Of a stretch of DNA of 64,000 nt, positions 44,552 through 56,167 are shown one piece after another. The translations under genes were made by a program, and so were the position numbers. The DNA is taken from contig WTXG01000001.1 of assembly GCA_022496185.1 (NCBI GenBank), positions 434,001 through 498,000 on the forward strand. The letters are read 5' to 3'. How positions within the stretch are numbered: position 1 is the stretch's first letter; each line of letters starts with the position of its first letter. Below the pieces are notes generated by a model, which made no database searches, was not told where the DNA came from, and saw nothing but the letters and a program-made list of their open reading frames with translations. Origin of the DNA: Multifurca ochricompacta (Eukaryota; Basidiomycota; Agaricomycetes; Russulales; Russulaceae).

Positions 44552-44947
44552 TCCGGCTCCCATGCCTACCCGAACCCGAACCCAAAAGAGGGGTGACATG
44601 TAGCAGGAGCAAGAGAGTGTGTCAATCACCCTCGTACTTGAGCTGAGCCTATACTCCCAAGATACTTGGGACCTAGAACAAACCAGAAAACCCAGCAAGA
44701 TATGGCATGTCTGAGCTATGTAGTGAACATCGGGTGAATCGACCAAACAGGAGTCGACAACATCCAGGACACGCTTGGTGAGAACTACGCTCCCGCGTGT
44801 GCTGGCGTGTTGTTGAGCCCGAGATGATGCGAGCCCGAGTTTGTGTTTTAAGTTCGGACAACGTGAGAGTACAGTTCCGTAGATAACCCACGAAGAAGGA
44901 GAGGAGAAACTCTATGCGGTATGGCCTGGCGAATGTGAGGGTCGTAG

Positions 44948-44971
44948 AGAGTTAAAGAGTTAAAGAGTTAA
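44948..44971 (+). repeat. Three tandem copies of AGAGTTAA
   Basis: Exact 8-bp unit repeated three times in the intergenic region upstream of the rhodanese gene. Confidence 0.8.
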
Positions 44972-45071
44972 CGTCAAAGAGGGAGTTTGTTGATTGGTGG
45001 GGTGGGTGATGATGGAAGTGTGAGGCAATTTTTCTGACCAATCGTAGTAATGCCTCACCTCCTGACATGAT

Positions 45072-45077
45072 CACGTG
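45072..45077. promoter_or_regulatory. CACGTG box upstream of the rhodanese gene
   Basis: Within ATCACGTGAG, about 95 bp upstream of the start. Matches the RTCACGTG core of Cbf1-type factors. Role inferred. Confidence 0.35.
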
Positions 45078-45167
45078 AGCAAATACCTTCAAGGGCTTAA
45101 GTAGTGAGTGAGTGTGAGTGAAAGTGAAGCGCAATGCTACCATCGTCCTTGTCAATCTCGCAACAAA

Positions 45168-45804
45168 ATGCTACGCGCTAGCTTCAATCGCAACATGGCT
45201 CTCTTTGCGGCTCGATCTCGTACGAGAATCCAAATCTCCAGTCCACTTTTAGTACTCGGCCTTCGTTTTAATTCGTCACGAACCCCTGAAGAAAAAATAG
45301 CTTACAACAAAATTAAAGAAGAACTGCAAAAGGATTGGACCGCACCTACCCTCACCTACGAGCAAGTGAAACAAAGGTCTCAACAGCCCAGTGAGGTATC
45401 CTCTTTTTACTATTCCACTGAACTTCCCCTCAGCTTGATCCCCATATGTCGATCTAGGATGCATATTTAATCGACGTACGGGAACCCGACGAGGTATTGC
45501 AAGGCATGATTCCTTCTGCAGTTAATCTCCCGCTTTCTGGCCTCTCCGGAGCGTTGCACATGGATGGGGACAGGTTCAAGGAAAAGTACGGTTTTAGGAA
45601 GCCAGCTCTTGACCAAGAAATCGTCTTCTACTGTCGTAGCGGCATGCGCAGCTCGACCGCAAGTGATGTTGCGCGGAGGAACGGGTATAAGAAGTATACG
45701 TTTCTACATTTCCGACCGAATCTGCTTTAAAACCCCTTCGTCTTAGCATCATGAACTACAAAGGGTCCTGGCTAGACTGGACGGCGAGGGTGGGGAGGTC
45801 GTAG
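45168..45804 (+). CDS. Single-domain mitochondrial rhodanese
   Basis: Single-domain sulfurtransferase resembling yeast Rdl1. It starts MLRASFNRNMALFAARSRTR with a basic mitochondrial presequence. The rhodanese domain follows: APTLTYEQVKQRSQQPSE, an intron, then DAYLIDVREPDEVLQGMIPS, AVNLPLSGLSGALHMDGDRF and the active loop FYCRSGMRSSTASDVARRNG with the catalytic Cys in CRSGMR. A last exon gives NIMNYKGSWLDWTARVGRS-stop, the family's typical NYKGSW end. All joins keep frame. About 160 residues. It is divergent from CTR, and frataxin lies just downstream in the same orientation, about 370 bp on. Confidence 0.9.
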
Positions 45805-46176
45805 TGGGCTTCCCCCTACCAACGTCATGGTCATTGGACTTGCTACCCGCAGCTCTGACCGTGGATTCATTAGAGGGTTAGAGCACTCAAGTTGGATAAG
45901 GCGCAGCTCTGCCCCTCAGGACGTTCTCTCACGACACGAATAAGTAGAGCAAGGCTGACCCATTTCTAAATAGTGTTCTCCGTTCTGTGTGATAATGTGT
46001 AGTTACCCCGTGTCCTTAGCTCTCACTACTCAGCTGTGATTTTACGGTTCTGTTTCACTTTGCTATCGCGTATTGCAACGAGTGAAGAAATGGTTTTAGA
46101 CCACATTTGCACTTGTCTTGTCAAGGCAGATAGTAAGTAGAGCGTCAACGACCTGAGTTAGGTGAGGTGCTCGCAA
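45805..46176. other. Gap between the rhodanese and frataxin genes
   Basis: 372 bp with no open frame of note. Presumably the rhodanese 3' end and the frataxin promoter. Confidence 0.5.
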
Positions 46177-46932
46177 ATGGCACGCGTGAAGGCTGCCCGT
46201 CCGTTCACACACAACCACCTCATCATGTTCTTAAGGTCGTCCTCACGGTTGCGACTGGCTTATTTGAAAACTCGTCTCGCCACTAGATCCTTACACTTAT
46301 GTCGTACGACGCTCCCGGCTACTGGCCAACAGACACGCTCACTCACCACTCCGGCTCCTCAGGTGGCACAAAGGTTTGGCCTTACCGTCTTTCTTAGCTG
46401 TCACATTCGTGATGATCCCTATGATTATTTTTTCTCGCGCCGTTGGCGAGCAGTCCCCTCCAACAATCGGTATACGATAAAATTGCCGATACCACCATGG
46501 AAGAGTTGCTTGACGAGTTGCAGAACATACTAGATTTGCACGGAGATGCTTTATTTGAGGTTGAGTATAACGCATGTCTCTTCGCAACGGATGTCCTACC
46601 TGCGTTTGCTAATTGTCTCTGGTCTATATATAGAGCGGAGTCCTCACTCTCGATCTTGGCCAACATGGCACGTATGTGATCAACAAACAACCACCCAATA
46701 AACAGATTTGGCTCTCTTCTCCTCTCAGGTGTGTTGGGTCGCCCTTAATTGATCTTTGGCGGTCTCGTACTGACGAATACATAGTGGGCCCAAGAGATTT
46801 AACTTTGACATAACGACGCGACAATGGGTTGATTCCCGGAGCGGACAATTGCTTGAAGCGTTGTTGAATGAAGAGCTGAACGCGTCGTTAGACGCGGAAT
46901 GTGTCATTAACCTCCAAGTAAAAAATCCATGA
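46177..46932 (+). CDS. YFH1: Frataxin
   Basis: Mitochondrial iron-sulfur cluster assembly factor that stimulates cysteine desulfurase. A long presequence rich in Arg and Ser ([20 protein letters not shown]) precedes the mature domain: [91 protein letters not shown] and [14 protein letters not shown] to LQVKNP-stop. The acidic first helix and the [15 protein letters not shown] core are diagnostic. The intron 46572-46633 has a GC donor. Two possible starts lie in frame: 46177 (MARVKAARP) and 46225 (MFLRSSSR). The second gives a more typical presequence. Confidence 0.92.
46572..46633 (+). other. GC-AG intron in the frataxin gene
   Basis: Donor GCATGT after EVEYN, acceptor TATATAG before SGVLTL, 62 nt with a GCTAAT branch sequence. 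It restores the family sequence exactly. No GT donor keeps VEYN. Confidence 0.8.
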
Positions 46933-47171
46933 GGCTCAATTTTTGCCAATTAGCAAGGTAGGTTTATGCCAGGGCGGTTGAGCTGCCCCAATCTCCATAC
47001 GACATTGCCAAAGCCAAGTTGCACCTGCACTGGAATGAGGGCCGGAATCACCAATCTGCTATCAAAATGAAGTTACTACACAGCGCTAGGGCAAGGAGAT
47101 TATGGTGGAAGAGGACAATAAAATATGCGTGTGATGTATAATGCGATGCGATTATAGGATACAACATGCTA

Positions 47172-47842
47172 TCAACCCGTTGAGGCGGAAAGGTCCCGTC
47201 TGCGTTCTAGAAAGACCGACCCTAAGAACCTAAAGGGAGGGAGATGGCAATGAGTGATGATGAAATGCCTAACATCAACCGTGCAGACCTATTCGTTTCT
47301 TCATAGCGTTCATAAACGCTCATATCCTCGCCACAATGTAACGTGCCCTTTGGATCACTTGTATGGACATCCTGACGGTCCGACTCGGAGAGAGGTGCAT
47401 CTTGGATGAGGTGTGGGGGTGGATATATAGCGAAGCCAGGCTTCCTAGCTAGAGGAAATTGACGCGTTGGCGAAGGCCAGCTGTGGGAAGAAAATGTCCC
47501 GAATAGAGAGGAGCATGAATGTGATAAAGGGGACAATCGTCTGAGTTGCTGCTCCGCGTGAAGGTCATGCAGTATGACATTGACCGCCTTATATTCGCCA
47601 GCGCCTTCTAGACCAGGATTTGGACTCCAACCTTCCATTGTGTTGTCCTCATCACCTTCATCGTCAAACTCAATATGCAGCGGGCCCCATCCGCGAGATG
47701 GTCCGTCCAATGGTGGTGCAAATATTCTACGACGCTTCGCCCCATGTTCGGTCGGGGTTTGCTCAGATGAATTCGATGGAAATTCTGTTTCAGTAGCTTG
47801 CACAAATGGTAATGGAGATGAAGGACGTTGCCGTTTGAGCAT
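47172..47842 (-). CDS. Unknown nuclear-looking protein
   Basis: Function not recognised. The main exon (from MLKRQRPSSPLPFVQATETE) is polar, with a basic KRRR nuclear-type signal and acidic and Ser/Pro-rich parts, then the more ordered SVYERYEETNR at an intron. A short second exon, after a TTAG acceptor, reads VFLERRRDLSASTG-stop. The conserved-looking part is YERYEETNR followed by the Arg-rich end, suggesting a small helix at the C-terminus. About 200 residues, no Cys pattern, no membrane segment. It is divergent from WDR70 across 232 bp. It could be a nuclear regulator, but no evidence decides this. Confidence 0.5.
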
Positions 47843-48074
47843 TTTTTGAGAAAGAGATGGGAGAGTGTATTAGAAACTCCCCACAATGATGTGAAAAAAA
47901 AGGGAGGTGATGAACAACCCGGCAAAAGCAAGTGCGCGTCGCATCGCCTTTTGAGGTCGATTATGTAATGGCGACCATCATTGTCTTGCGACTGGTGGCC
48001 TGTCAGTGCATTCGCCAACTTGTCCACGCCCCGAACAGACAGCCTTTAATCCCTATCTCAATTTGAACCACATA

Positions 48075-50887
48075 ATGGAAATCGATTTAATGGCGGCGAT
48101 GGGTATTTCTGGCTTCGGGAAGCAGCCCAGAAAACGCCAACTCGACGTTGCACGCTTCGATAAAGCCAAACGAGAGGAGGTATGTCCCCTTCTTCCCATC
48201 ATGACGAGCAGCATCCCGAATATTGCGCGCAGACGCCCACATCTGCTCAAGTTCATGCTGAAGAGCAGGAGGCTGGGCCATCTCGTGTCGCGCCTACTCC
48301 GTCATCCCCATTAGCCGACCCCGCAACAGGAAACGTTGGTTCCCGGGAATCTTACCTTGCCGCACCCGCCTCTCAGCCAGAGGATCCTTCCGCAGAAGAG
48401 CCAGAATATGACCCTGATGAGGAGTATGGTCAAGCAGACCATCCTGAGTTTCCTATTACACACGAGCTGATCCTGAAGGATCACACCAAGGTTGTGTCTG
48501 CACTCTCATTAGACCCTTCTGGTGCGCGCGTTCTCTCGGGCTCGCATGACTACGATTGCAAGTTATGGGACTTTGGAGGCATGGACCAGCGATGCAAACC
48601 ATTTAAGTCTTGGCAGCCGGCAGAAAGTTACCACGTTCGTTCATGTTACATGTGTGTATTTGCTCGCTCAAATGTTGAATGGCGCAGATACACGATTTGA
48701 AGTACTCTCCGGATGGTCAGCGTTTCCTGGTCGTTTCTGGGACGACACAACCCAAACTCTATGGTCGTGATGGCGAAGAACAGTATGTAGACTTTCCTGT
48801 GTAGAAAGAAGAATGTATGCTGATGCTGGGATCAGGGCCACATTCATCAAGGGTGACCCATATATTCGTGACATGAAAAATACATCGTATGCTATCCCTG
48901 TTCAACATCGCGCATATCTATGTATCCACTCACGCGTTACTGCAGGGGCCATGTTAGCGAGTTGTCGTCGTGTGCCTGGCATCCCAAAGATACACAAACA
49001 TTTATCACCAGTTCGGCAGATTCTACGATACGGTTCGGTTTCTTTGATGTAATTTTATTTTCCCCGTTCACATAGCCAACAGAATCTGGGACGTTGAGAA
49101 CAAACGTAAGCAGAAGGCGGTGATAGTGGTCAAGTCAAAAGAGCGGGGCGCGCGCACAAAAGTAACGGCATGCAGTTATTCCCCAGACGCGAGATACATT
49201 GCTGGAGGTGGCCACACTACTACTCTCCGCTTCTGTCACTCACAAATAATCTAGCATGCCTGGATGGGACCTTGCATTTGTGGAAAACGAACTCGAATTT
49301 TGTACGCCCTGACCTGACCGTTCAAGATGCCCATGCGAAAGGAACAGAGACAGGGTCACTTGTGTTCTCTGCAGATGGGAACACAGTGCTAACACGGGGA
49401 TCCGACCACACCGTCAAGTGTATGTTACGTTCCAAACTTGGGATTCATTTAGTGCGTTGCTCACGGCATCCTTAGTGTGGGATATTCGCTCATTCAAGCG
49501 TCCCGTGGCCACGCGGCCAGAGGCTATGGCGTTGTATCCGACCACAAACGCGATATTTAGCCCTGATAACAAATTTGTTGTGACTGGGGTTGGAGGATCA
49601 GAGAAGGGAGGGCACGGGGCCCTTCTCTTCATGAGCCGGGAAAACTTGGAGGTGGTGAAGCAGCTCGATGTCGGTGCGACCCCTGTCGTCGTGCAATGGC
49701 ACCCCAAAATCAACCAAGTGCGTCCTAGTCTTGTGCTACATTCCAATGTCTCAACAAGCGGCGCAGATTATCGTGGGACTCACGAATGGAGCGTTGTGCG
49801 TTTTATATTCGCCACAAACGTCCCTCAACGGAGCGAAATTGTTGCTCAACAAGGGACCTGCTAAGCGGCCAACCGTTGAAGACATGTCGGATGCAGTGGC
49901 CGCACCCGCTATCATTATTCCGGGGGTAACGCGGGACGGTGAATTCACATCTGGCCTTCCGAACAAACGAAAAAGGGACAAGGAGCGACAAGATCCGCGG
50001 AAGAGTCGCAGGCCCGAGCTACCGGTTCAAGGGCCTGGAAGAGGGGGACGAGTGGGTGCAAGTGCAACACAACACGTTGTACAGAATCTGGTACGCGATA
50101 CTACCAGGGATGAAGATGTGCGTGCCTTTTATTTTCCTTTTCTGCCTCTGCCATTTGTGTCGTGCTGGGGTCTCCGGGTGTATGTGGTGTATCGAGTTGG
50201 ATCGGATAATTATCAATGGGGGAATGGGGGGGAATCTGAGCGCTGGTAAATGCTCAAAGGGACCTATACCTATTGATGAGGAAGAAAGGGGGAATGTGGC
50301 AACACAGTGATAACTGTGTGTGTGTGCACCGACAGTTAAGGGGGGAGGGGGGAGGAAGAGGATAGTTGTGCGGCCACGTCGCATTCACATTCATTCATTC
50401 ATTCATTGACATGCCATGCATGATCACGGCGGATCGTCGTGACGACGCGTCTTGGGTTGGGTAGCGCCCGCGGCTGCGGAGTAATGGCGGCGCTTGAACC
50501 TTGGCGATGCCTTCTTCCCACGTCCATCTTTTCGTTTGTCTCGGTCTCGGATCTTGTCTAGCCTTTCCTTTCTTCTGTCTGACCACGACGGTTCTCGTAG
50601 CCCCGGGAGGCCCTTCTTAAGTACGCAAAGATCGGTGAAGAGGACCCACAGTGGACTGCAGGTATGCAAATTTTATTATTTTTCTTCATTCATTCAGACT
50701 GAAGGTTGTTAATCTGTCTGTTGCTGATGGGAAAATGATTGTTTATTTGTCGTTGTTGACATGATGATGGTGTTTTTTTTTTTATCAAACTCCGCTTTAA
50801 ACTTCCACAGCCTGGCGAATCAACCAACCCAAGCCTGTGTTCGCAGATGTGGGGGAGGATAAGGAAGAAGAGGAAGGCACACAGTAA
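48075..50887 (+). CDS. WDR70: WDR70-family WD40 protein
   Basis: WD-repeat protein orthologous to animal WDR70, implicated in H2B ubiquitination and DNA-damage response. It starts MEIDLMAAMGISGFGKQPRK, then an acidic linker (PEYDPDEEYGQADHPEFPIT) and seven WD repeats: LKDHTKVVSALSLDPSGARV, GSHDYDCKLWDFGGMD, LKYSPDGQRFLVVSGTTQPK, ELSSCAWHPKDTQTFITSSA, LDGTLHLWKTNSNF, GNTVLTRGSDHTVK, YPTTNAIFSPDNKFVVTGVG. After these come a Lys/Arg-rich segment (NKRKRDKERQDPRKSRRPEL) and the tail PREALLKYAKIGEEDPQWTA, then WRINQPKPVFADVGED. Frame is kept across all joins checked. One intron, 50118-50600, is 483 nt, while all others are about 50 nt. Confidence 0.9.
50118..50600 (+). other. Unusually long (483 nt) intron in WDR70
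   Basis: Donor GTGCGT after RDED, acceptor CTCGTAG before PREALL. It holds a TG repeat, a G-rich tract near 50340, ATTC repeats, and on the minus strand a basic open frame ending at 50424. It is about nine times the usual intron length in this window. Confidence 0.7.
50387..50408 (+). repeat. ATTC tetranucleotide repeat
   Basis: About five ATTC units inside the long WDR70 intron. Confidence 0.7.
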
Positions 50888-51129
50888 AGTCATAAGTGAG
50901 TCTAATATAAAAAGAGGAGATATGGGTGGGAGAGGGAAGAGGGGAAGGAAGGATAATAGAGGGAGAGGATAGCCCCCTGCAGTTTTTTGAGATCGAACTT
51001 TATTTTTGAGCACCTATAAAAGCTGAGAGACCCGTTCTGATGCCCGTCCGCTTGAAATCAATCCTTCGCTGCCTTTCGTTTTCCCCCTTTTCTCTTCCCT
51101 CCGTTACCCCGTGACTTGTCACGCGTGCA

Positions 51130-53915
51130 ATGCTCGACGTGAACGCGACGATTACTGCTGCTGCTCCTGCTGCTGCTACCGCCCCCGCTGTTGCTGCTGC
51201 TGCTGCTAATACAACCCCTCCAACTATTAATGGTTTACATTATGATCCTACTACAACCGACCCCGATTCCCCCTTAGCTGATTCTCCTGACACTCCTATC
51301 AACACACTCTCCGACGTTGCCGTCAAGATCACCTCGGATGCTCCCGAAGTGGAGAGCAATGTTCGCCACGAACCTTTTCAGATTAATTTGTCCAAGTTGG
51401 ACGACGCGTCCATTCGTCCACAGATTGACACTCCGATTGATCCTAGTCAGTCTTTTCCTTTTCCTTTTCCTTTTCCCTCTTTCTTTTCTTTTTTTAATTA
51501 TCTTCATCCTCATCCTCTCTCTCATCTCCTCAGGTTCAATACCAGTCGCCCCTTCTCACGGCACGTACCTTCTTCTACCTCTCCCTCATACTCCTCAATG
51601 ACTCATCTACGATAGACGAACCTTCTCGACTTCAAGACCAAGCACCCCAACAGGAGGATGTTGAGATGGGTGATGCCGAACCACTCAAGTCATCCTTCAA
51701 CGGCCCCACTGAAACCGACGAACCTCCTCCTACACAGTCTTCAGCTGGCACACCTGCTTCCGCGGTTGGCGGTTCGTCCATCACTGCTGTAGATTCCGTT
51801 CATGTTCGCGACGTATCCCCAAATGAAGATGATTCCCCTCCTGCAAAGCGCGCGAGAAAATTTTCGGATGCCGATCAGGCGTCAGCGCACCAAACCATGG
51901 CTCATGTAAGCTCGCTTTGTCTTGTCCCCCATCGCGGGCGTGCTAATATAGTTCCTTTCCCCTGTTCGCTTGTGTAAAGAACCCCACTAGTCAGGAGACA
52001 AACGCGCGTGCGCGTGTGAATGGCGAGTTACCTCTTTCCACTCTCAGTGTATCCCAGCACAAGTTTGTTCTGTCCACAATAAGAACTCTCAAAAAGATGA
52101 AGGATGCCGCTCCGTTCCGTTTCCCCGTCGACCCGGAAGCTTTGAAAATCCCCCATTATCTTCAGGTCGTCAAGCACCCCATGGACTTTTCCACAATCGA
52201 ACGCAAGTTGATGGCTTCCAATCCCGTTAAGCCAGACCCAAACCTGGCCAACCCTCGTTATGTCAATGCCGATGAGTTCATCGCGGATGTTCGATTGATT
52301 TTCAGCAATTGCATGACTTTCAATGGCCCAGAGCATATTGTTACTCAGCAGGGCAAGCGTGTGGAAGCTGTGTTTGATAAACAGATCAAACAGTTGCCAC
52401 CTCCGGAAGAGGTAAGATAGTCCTTTTCTGCGATTTACTGTATCCTTAAAAGGGCCGCAGCCTAAACCTGTGGTAGTCAAGAAGCCTGCGACACCGCCTC
52501 CACCTCCCCCACCTCCTGTGCCGAAAAAGGTACCGAGACGACCATCAACGTCGGTCCCCGTCATTCGGCGCAACGAAACCGAAAGCGCTGGGCGGCCGAA
52601 GCGCGAAATTCATCCTCCTCCCTCTAAAGACTTGCCTTACGCCGACGCGCCGAAGAAGCAGCGCCGGCGGACAGTCAAGAAAGACGCGTCGAATGAGCAA
52701 CTACGGTATTGTGGAAAGATTTTGGATCAATTAGGGCGGAAGCAGCACGTTGGCGTTGTCGGCCCATTCGCTGAACCAGTTGGTGCGTCGTGTCCTCCTC
52801 GTCGCCTCACAACCTGAAGAGCGTGCCCCTAGACTGGATGAAGCTTTCTATTCCAGACTACCCAAAGATAGTCAAAAAGCCCATGGACTTGAGCACATTG
52901 CGTGGCAAACTTGAGAGTGGGGCATATTCTACAGCTGACAAGTTTCGCGATGATTTCAAGCTCATTATCAGCAACTGCTTCTTGTACAATCCTCCCAGTA
53001 CACCAGTGCACCGAGCAGGCGTGGAGCTGAAGAAGCTATTCGAGGAGAAGTGGAAGAGCTTGCCTCCACTTCGGGCAGAGTCGGAAGATGAAGAGGAGGA
53101 TGACGAGACAGACACCGATGAGGAGCATGCTCGTGCTCGTATGTTTGTCATAATTGCTCCTCCCCCCCATCGTGTTTTCTGATGCACTTTTCAGTCACCA
53201 TTGCTGCTATGGAGACTCAAATCGAGACTATGCGAAACAGTATCAGCGCATTGAAGAACCAGAAGGAGAAGAAGTCGAAAAAGTCGAAGAAAAAGGATGC
53301 CTCTGCCTCGACTCCAGCAACGTCTTCTTCCAAGGCAGCGAAGAAGGAGCCAAAGGCACCTCCGAAAAAGAAGGCGGCGCCAAAGAAGACTCAGATTCCA
53401 GACGATGATGTGCTTTCCTTTGAGCAGAAGAAAGATTTGAGCGAAGCCATCCAGACGCTTGACGGGCAGAAGCTCGAACGGGTTATTCAGATCATTCATG
53501 AAGGTGTACCCGAGATCCGAGACGTGAGTGTCATGCACCCGTATGTCATTCAGGGTTCTTAACGTGTTTATCTCGACAGAGTCAAGAGGAGATTGAGCTG
53601 GAAATAGATACTCTCCCAGCGTCCGTGCTCACTAAGCTGTACAACTTTGTCATCCGCCCCCTTCGTCAGCCGCCCGTGAAGCGCAATCGTACGGGTAAGG
53701 GGACTGGCACAGGTGGGCTAAAACGCAAGAGTATGGACGAAGACCTTGAAGCGGAGAAGATTCGTAAACTTGAAGACCGCATGAAGCTCTTTGAGAAGCC
53801 TTCAAACGGGGATGTTATTACTTCCGAGCCACCTATTGCGACTCACGCCCGTGATAGCGAGCACTCGTCGGAGTCAAGCTCAGATGACGATAGCTCAGGC
53901 TCAGAGTCGGAGTAA
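51130..53915 (+). CDS. BDF1: BET-family double bromodomain protein Bdf1
   Basis: Acetyl-histone reader linked to TFIID and transcription start. An Ala-rich N-terminus (MLDVNATITAAAPAAATAPA) and Ser/Pro-rich leader lead to bromodomain 1: QHKFVLSTIRTLKKMKDAAP, VDPEALKIPHYLQVVKHPMD with the acetyl-lysine pocket Asn in FSNCMTFNGP. A polyproline linker follows, then bromodomain 2: LRYCGKILDQLGRKQHVG, PDYPKIVKKPMDLSTLRGKL, FKLIISNCFLYNPP with the second Asn. Next come acidic DEEEDDETDTDEE, a Lys-rich coil (KEKKSKKSKKKDASASTPAT), and the ET domain: LSFEQKKDLSEAIQTLDGQK and EIELEIDTLPASVLTKLYNF. The end is Ser/Asp-rich (SSDDDSSGSESE-stop). Two bromodomains plus ET define the BET class. All joins keep frame. 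Confidence 0.95.
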
Positions 53916-54331
53916 ATGCATCTTGTCGTGTTCCCTGTTATGATTGTTGCCTTCTGTCTGTTTCTGTTTCATACTGTGTCCGTATCTTATTCGTCAAGCT
54001 CTGCACATCCTCCCACCTCTTAACTGCACGCATACAAATTTAAGATATCGAACTTGTAACTAGTTGATACTTTACTCGAACACGACGTCTTTTGGCTTAA
54101 TTGGTCACTTGGCACTAATGAAGATGCTGGCGTGGAAGTTAGCATGATCTGAATTAAATGCCTATGCTATAATAGATAATAGGAACACATCAGATGAGGG
54201 CAAAAGCCAGCAATCGTCACAACGCGAGGTATGGATATTTCATCATGCTTCAAGGCGGGTCGGCGTGAGACATTTACACATTAACACCAAAAAAAAAAAA
54301 CAGAAGAAAAGAGACGAGAGAAGGAGGTGAT
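53916..54331. other. Convergent 3' region, BDF1 and the G-patch gene
   Basis: 416 bp between stop codons. A run of As at 54289-54300 marks the 3' flank of one transcript. No gene seen. Confidence 0.5.
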
Positions 54332-55967
54332 CTACTTTCGACGTCCACCCCTCTGGAAGTTTTGCCACCCCGAGCGAGCACTCTCCCGCATCTCAGCTTC
54401 CCTCTCCTTCTTAGACTTGAAGGACTTGGGACCTGAGGATTCCAGGTTGGCAGGAGAAGCCTGATGACCAGGCAGAGCAGACGGGGGCAAAGAAACCGCA
54501 GGCGCAAGTGTGGGCGGTGTCGCTCGTGTTTGTGGAGGGCCAGAGGATGACTGCTCTAGTAGGTGATGCATGTCTGCAGTTGCTGACGCCGGCATATGAC
54601 GAGATGCGGGTGGTGGTGGTGGTAGTAGTGGTGGTGTTTGCGTTGTGCTATCAATCGTGGACCAACCACCGGTACGGAATGCAGGTGCTGATTGATGAAG
54701 TTGGCGTTGGACTTCTTGGTTTTGGTCTCGGTTGGAAGGGTCATGCGGCTGTGATATAGCGGGCATTGACAAGTCGTCAGAAGAGTAAACCGCATCTGGT
54801 GCTCGCGAAGGAGAATGGGATGTGATTGCCGAGGAACCCACAGTGGCCCAACCTGGCAGTGTTTCGGAGGATGAATCAGCAGTCACAGATGGAAGGCTCG
54901 CCCAACCTCCTCCTTTCCTAAATCCTACGGGCTTGGACTCGCCTGACGTCGAAACTGGAGCGAGCGTAGGGGCACCTGGCGTCGACTTTGCCATCTTCAC
55001 ACCAGCGGCGGCGGCGATTTTTCGTAGCTCCTTCTCTTCGCGTCTCCGTTCCTTCTCCTTGCGCTTGTCATGGTCTTCTGGAGTATTTTGCTTGGCCCGC
55101 TGGGTATTTTGCATATCACGGAAACGAATCTTGTGGTGGTGCGCATATGAATTAGTGTGCTCATCATATTGAGCAACATTTTTGAATTGCTTGTCGCAGA
55201 CGGTGCAGTAAAAGGGACGAAGAACTTCTGTTATTTCAGTCTCACGGGCAACGCGACGAGCAACATCTCCCTATTATGTGGCGTCATGGGAAACAAACTA
55301 TAGAAAGGGAACAGATTACTCACTTCCCTCACTTTTCGCTGTTCATTCGTTTCATTGCGCTGGCGCTCCGAATCCAACCCGCGTCGCTGAGAGACCGTAG
55401 TCTCAATCATTCGAAAATCTTGACTGGTTTTCCCGAGCCCTGTCGCATCATTCTTGACATGGAATGGTATTGGATCCACCCGAGCTACGCGGAATTTACA
55501 GCATTGACACCACGATTGAGGGGAGAAAGCACACCATCCTGAGACAGTCCAAGAGGTTGCCCCTCTACCCAGCCTAGTTTCGATAGCATCTCAAAGCCCT
55601 TGTTGGTGCTTTTAATTTTCGTGTCGACGGTGATGACTTCCCTGATAGGGCCTCGGACGTAGTCGTCGTATTTGTCGATGTCCATCTGATCCTGGTGAAC
55701 TGGAGATGGACTTCGAGACACGAGTGACATGTCGTCGTCACTTTCATCGCCGTCTAACTTGACGTCCGCGTTGTCTTCAGCTTCGCCGTCATCTCGGATT
55801 CGCTGAAAGGGAAATAAAGAGGGATGGGGTAGTACCATGACGGAATACTAGTAGGGCAGAAGGAGCACCGGCAGTACCTTCGTACCAGCAAATCGAGCAG
55901 GAAGTTCATCATGCTCCGGCCTTGTCATTGGAATAGCATTCCATCTAGCAATAGACTCGGCGGACAT
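54332..55967 (-). CDS. G-patch and C2H2 zinc-finger protein (GPATCH8-like)
   Basis: Nuclear RNA-processing protein resembling the N-terminal part of animal GPATCH8. MSAESIARWNAIPMTRPEHD starts exon 1. An acidic linker with DESDDDMSLVSRSPSPVHQD precedes the G-patch: STNKGFEMLSKLGWVEGQPL and GLSQDGVLSPL, with its conserved glycines. The exon with RVDPIPFHVKNDATGLGKTS completes the region. A single C2H2 finger FYCTVCDKQFKNVAQYDEHT, with HH in SYAHHHK, follows. The C-terminal half is Ser/Pro-rich with a charged coiled-coil stretch (KERRREEKELRKIAAAAG) and ends FQRGGRRK-stop. About 490 residues. It is divergent from MPH1 over about 200 bp. Confidence 0.85.
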
Positions 55968-56099
55968 GGTGATGTCAATAGTCGATGGTCGATGTGTGAA
56001 GAAGTTAGCTGTTGACTGTTGGCGGCAGTGACAGTGGCAGTAACAGTGGCAGTGGCCGTGGTACATCATCCAGGGGTGCCAATAGTCCTCCTCCACGTT

Positions 56100-56105
56100 C
56101 ACGTG
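56100..56105. promoter_or_regulatory. CACGTG box between the G-patch gene and MPH1
   Basis: GTCACGTG on the minus strand, 133 bp from the G-patch start and 63 bp from the MPH1 start. Role inferred. Confidence 0.35.
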
Positions 56106-56167
56106 ACTTACCTTAAACTCAACTGGGACGCGACTTCCTCCTACAACTTCGCTCTCATGAACTCACC

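Larger units (their letters stand above)
44447..45167. other. Divergent promoter of the CTR and rhodanese genes
   Basis: 721 bp. It holds a 12-bp-arm inverted repeat (44518-44551), three tandem copies of AGAGTTAA (44948-44971) and a CACGTG box (45072-45077). Several open frames of 60-180 codons run in but lack features. No gene supported. Confidence 0.5.

Noticed and set aside
44201..44746. 181-codon minus-strand frame extending upstream of the CTR start
   Set aside because: The protein becomes CTR-like only from MGSTNTPG. The upstream part is unordered, crosses the inverted repeat and is best read as leader.
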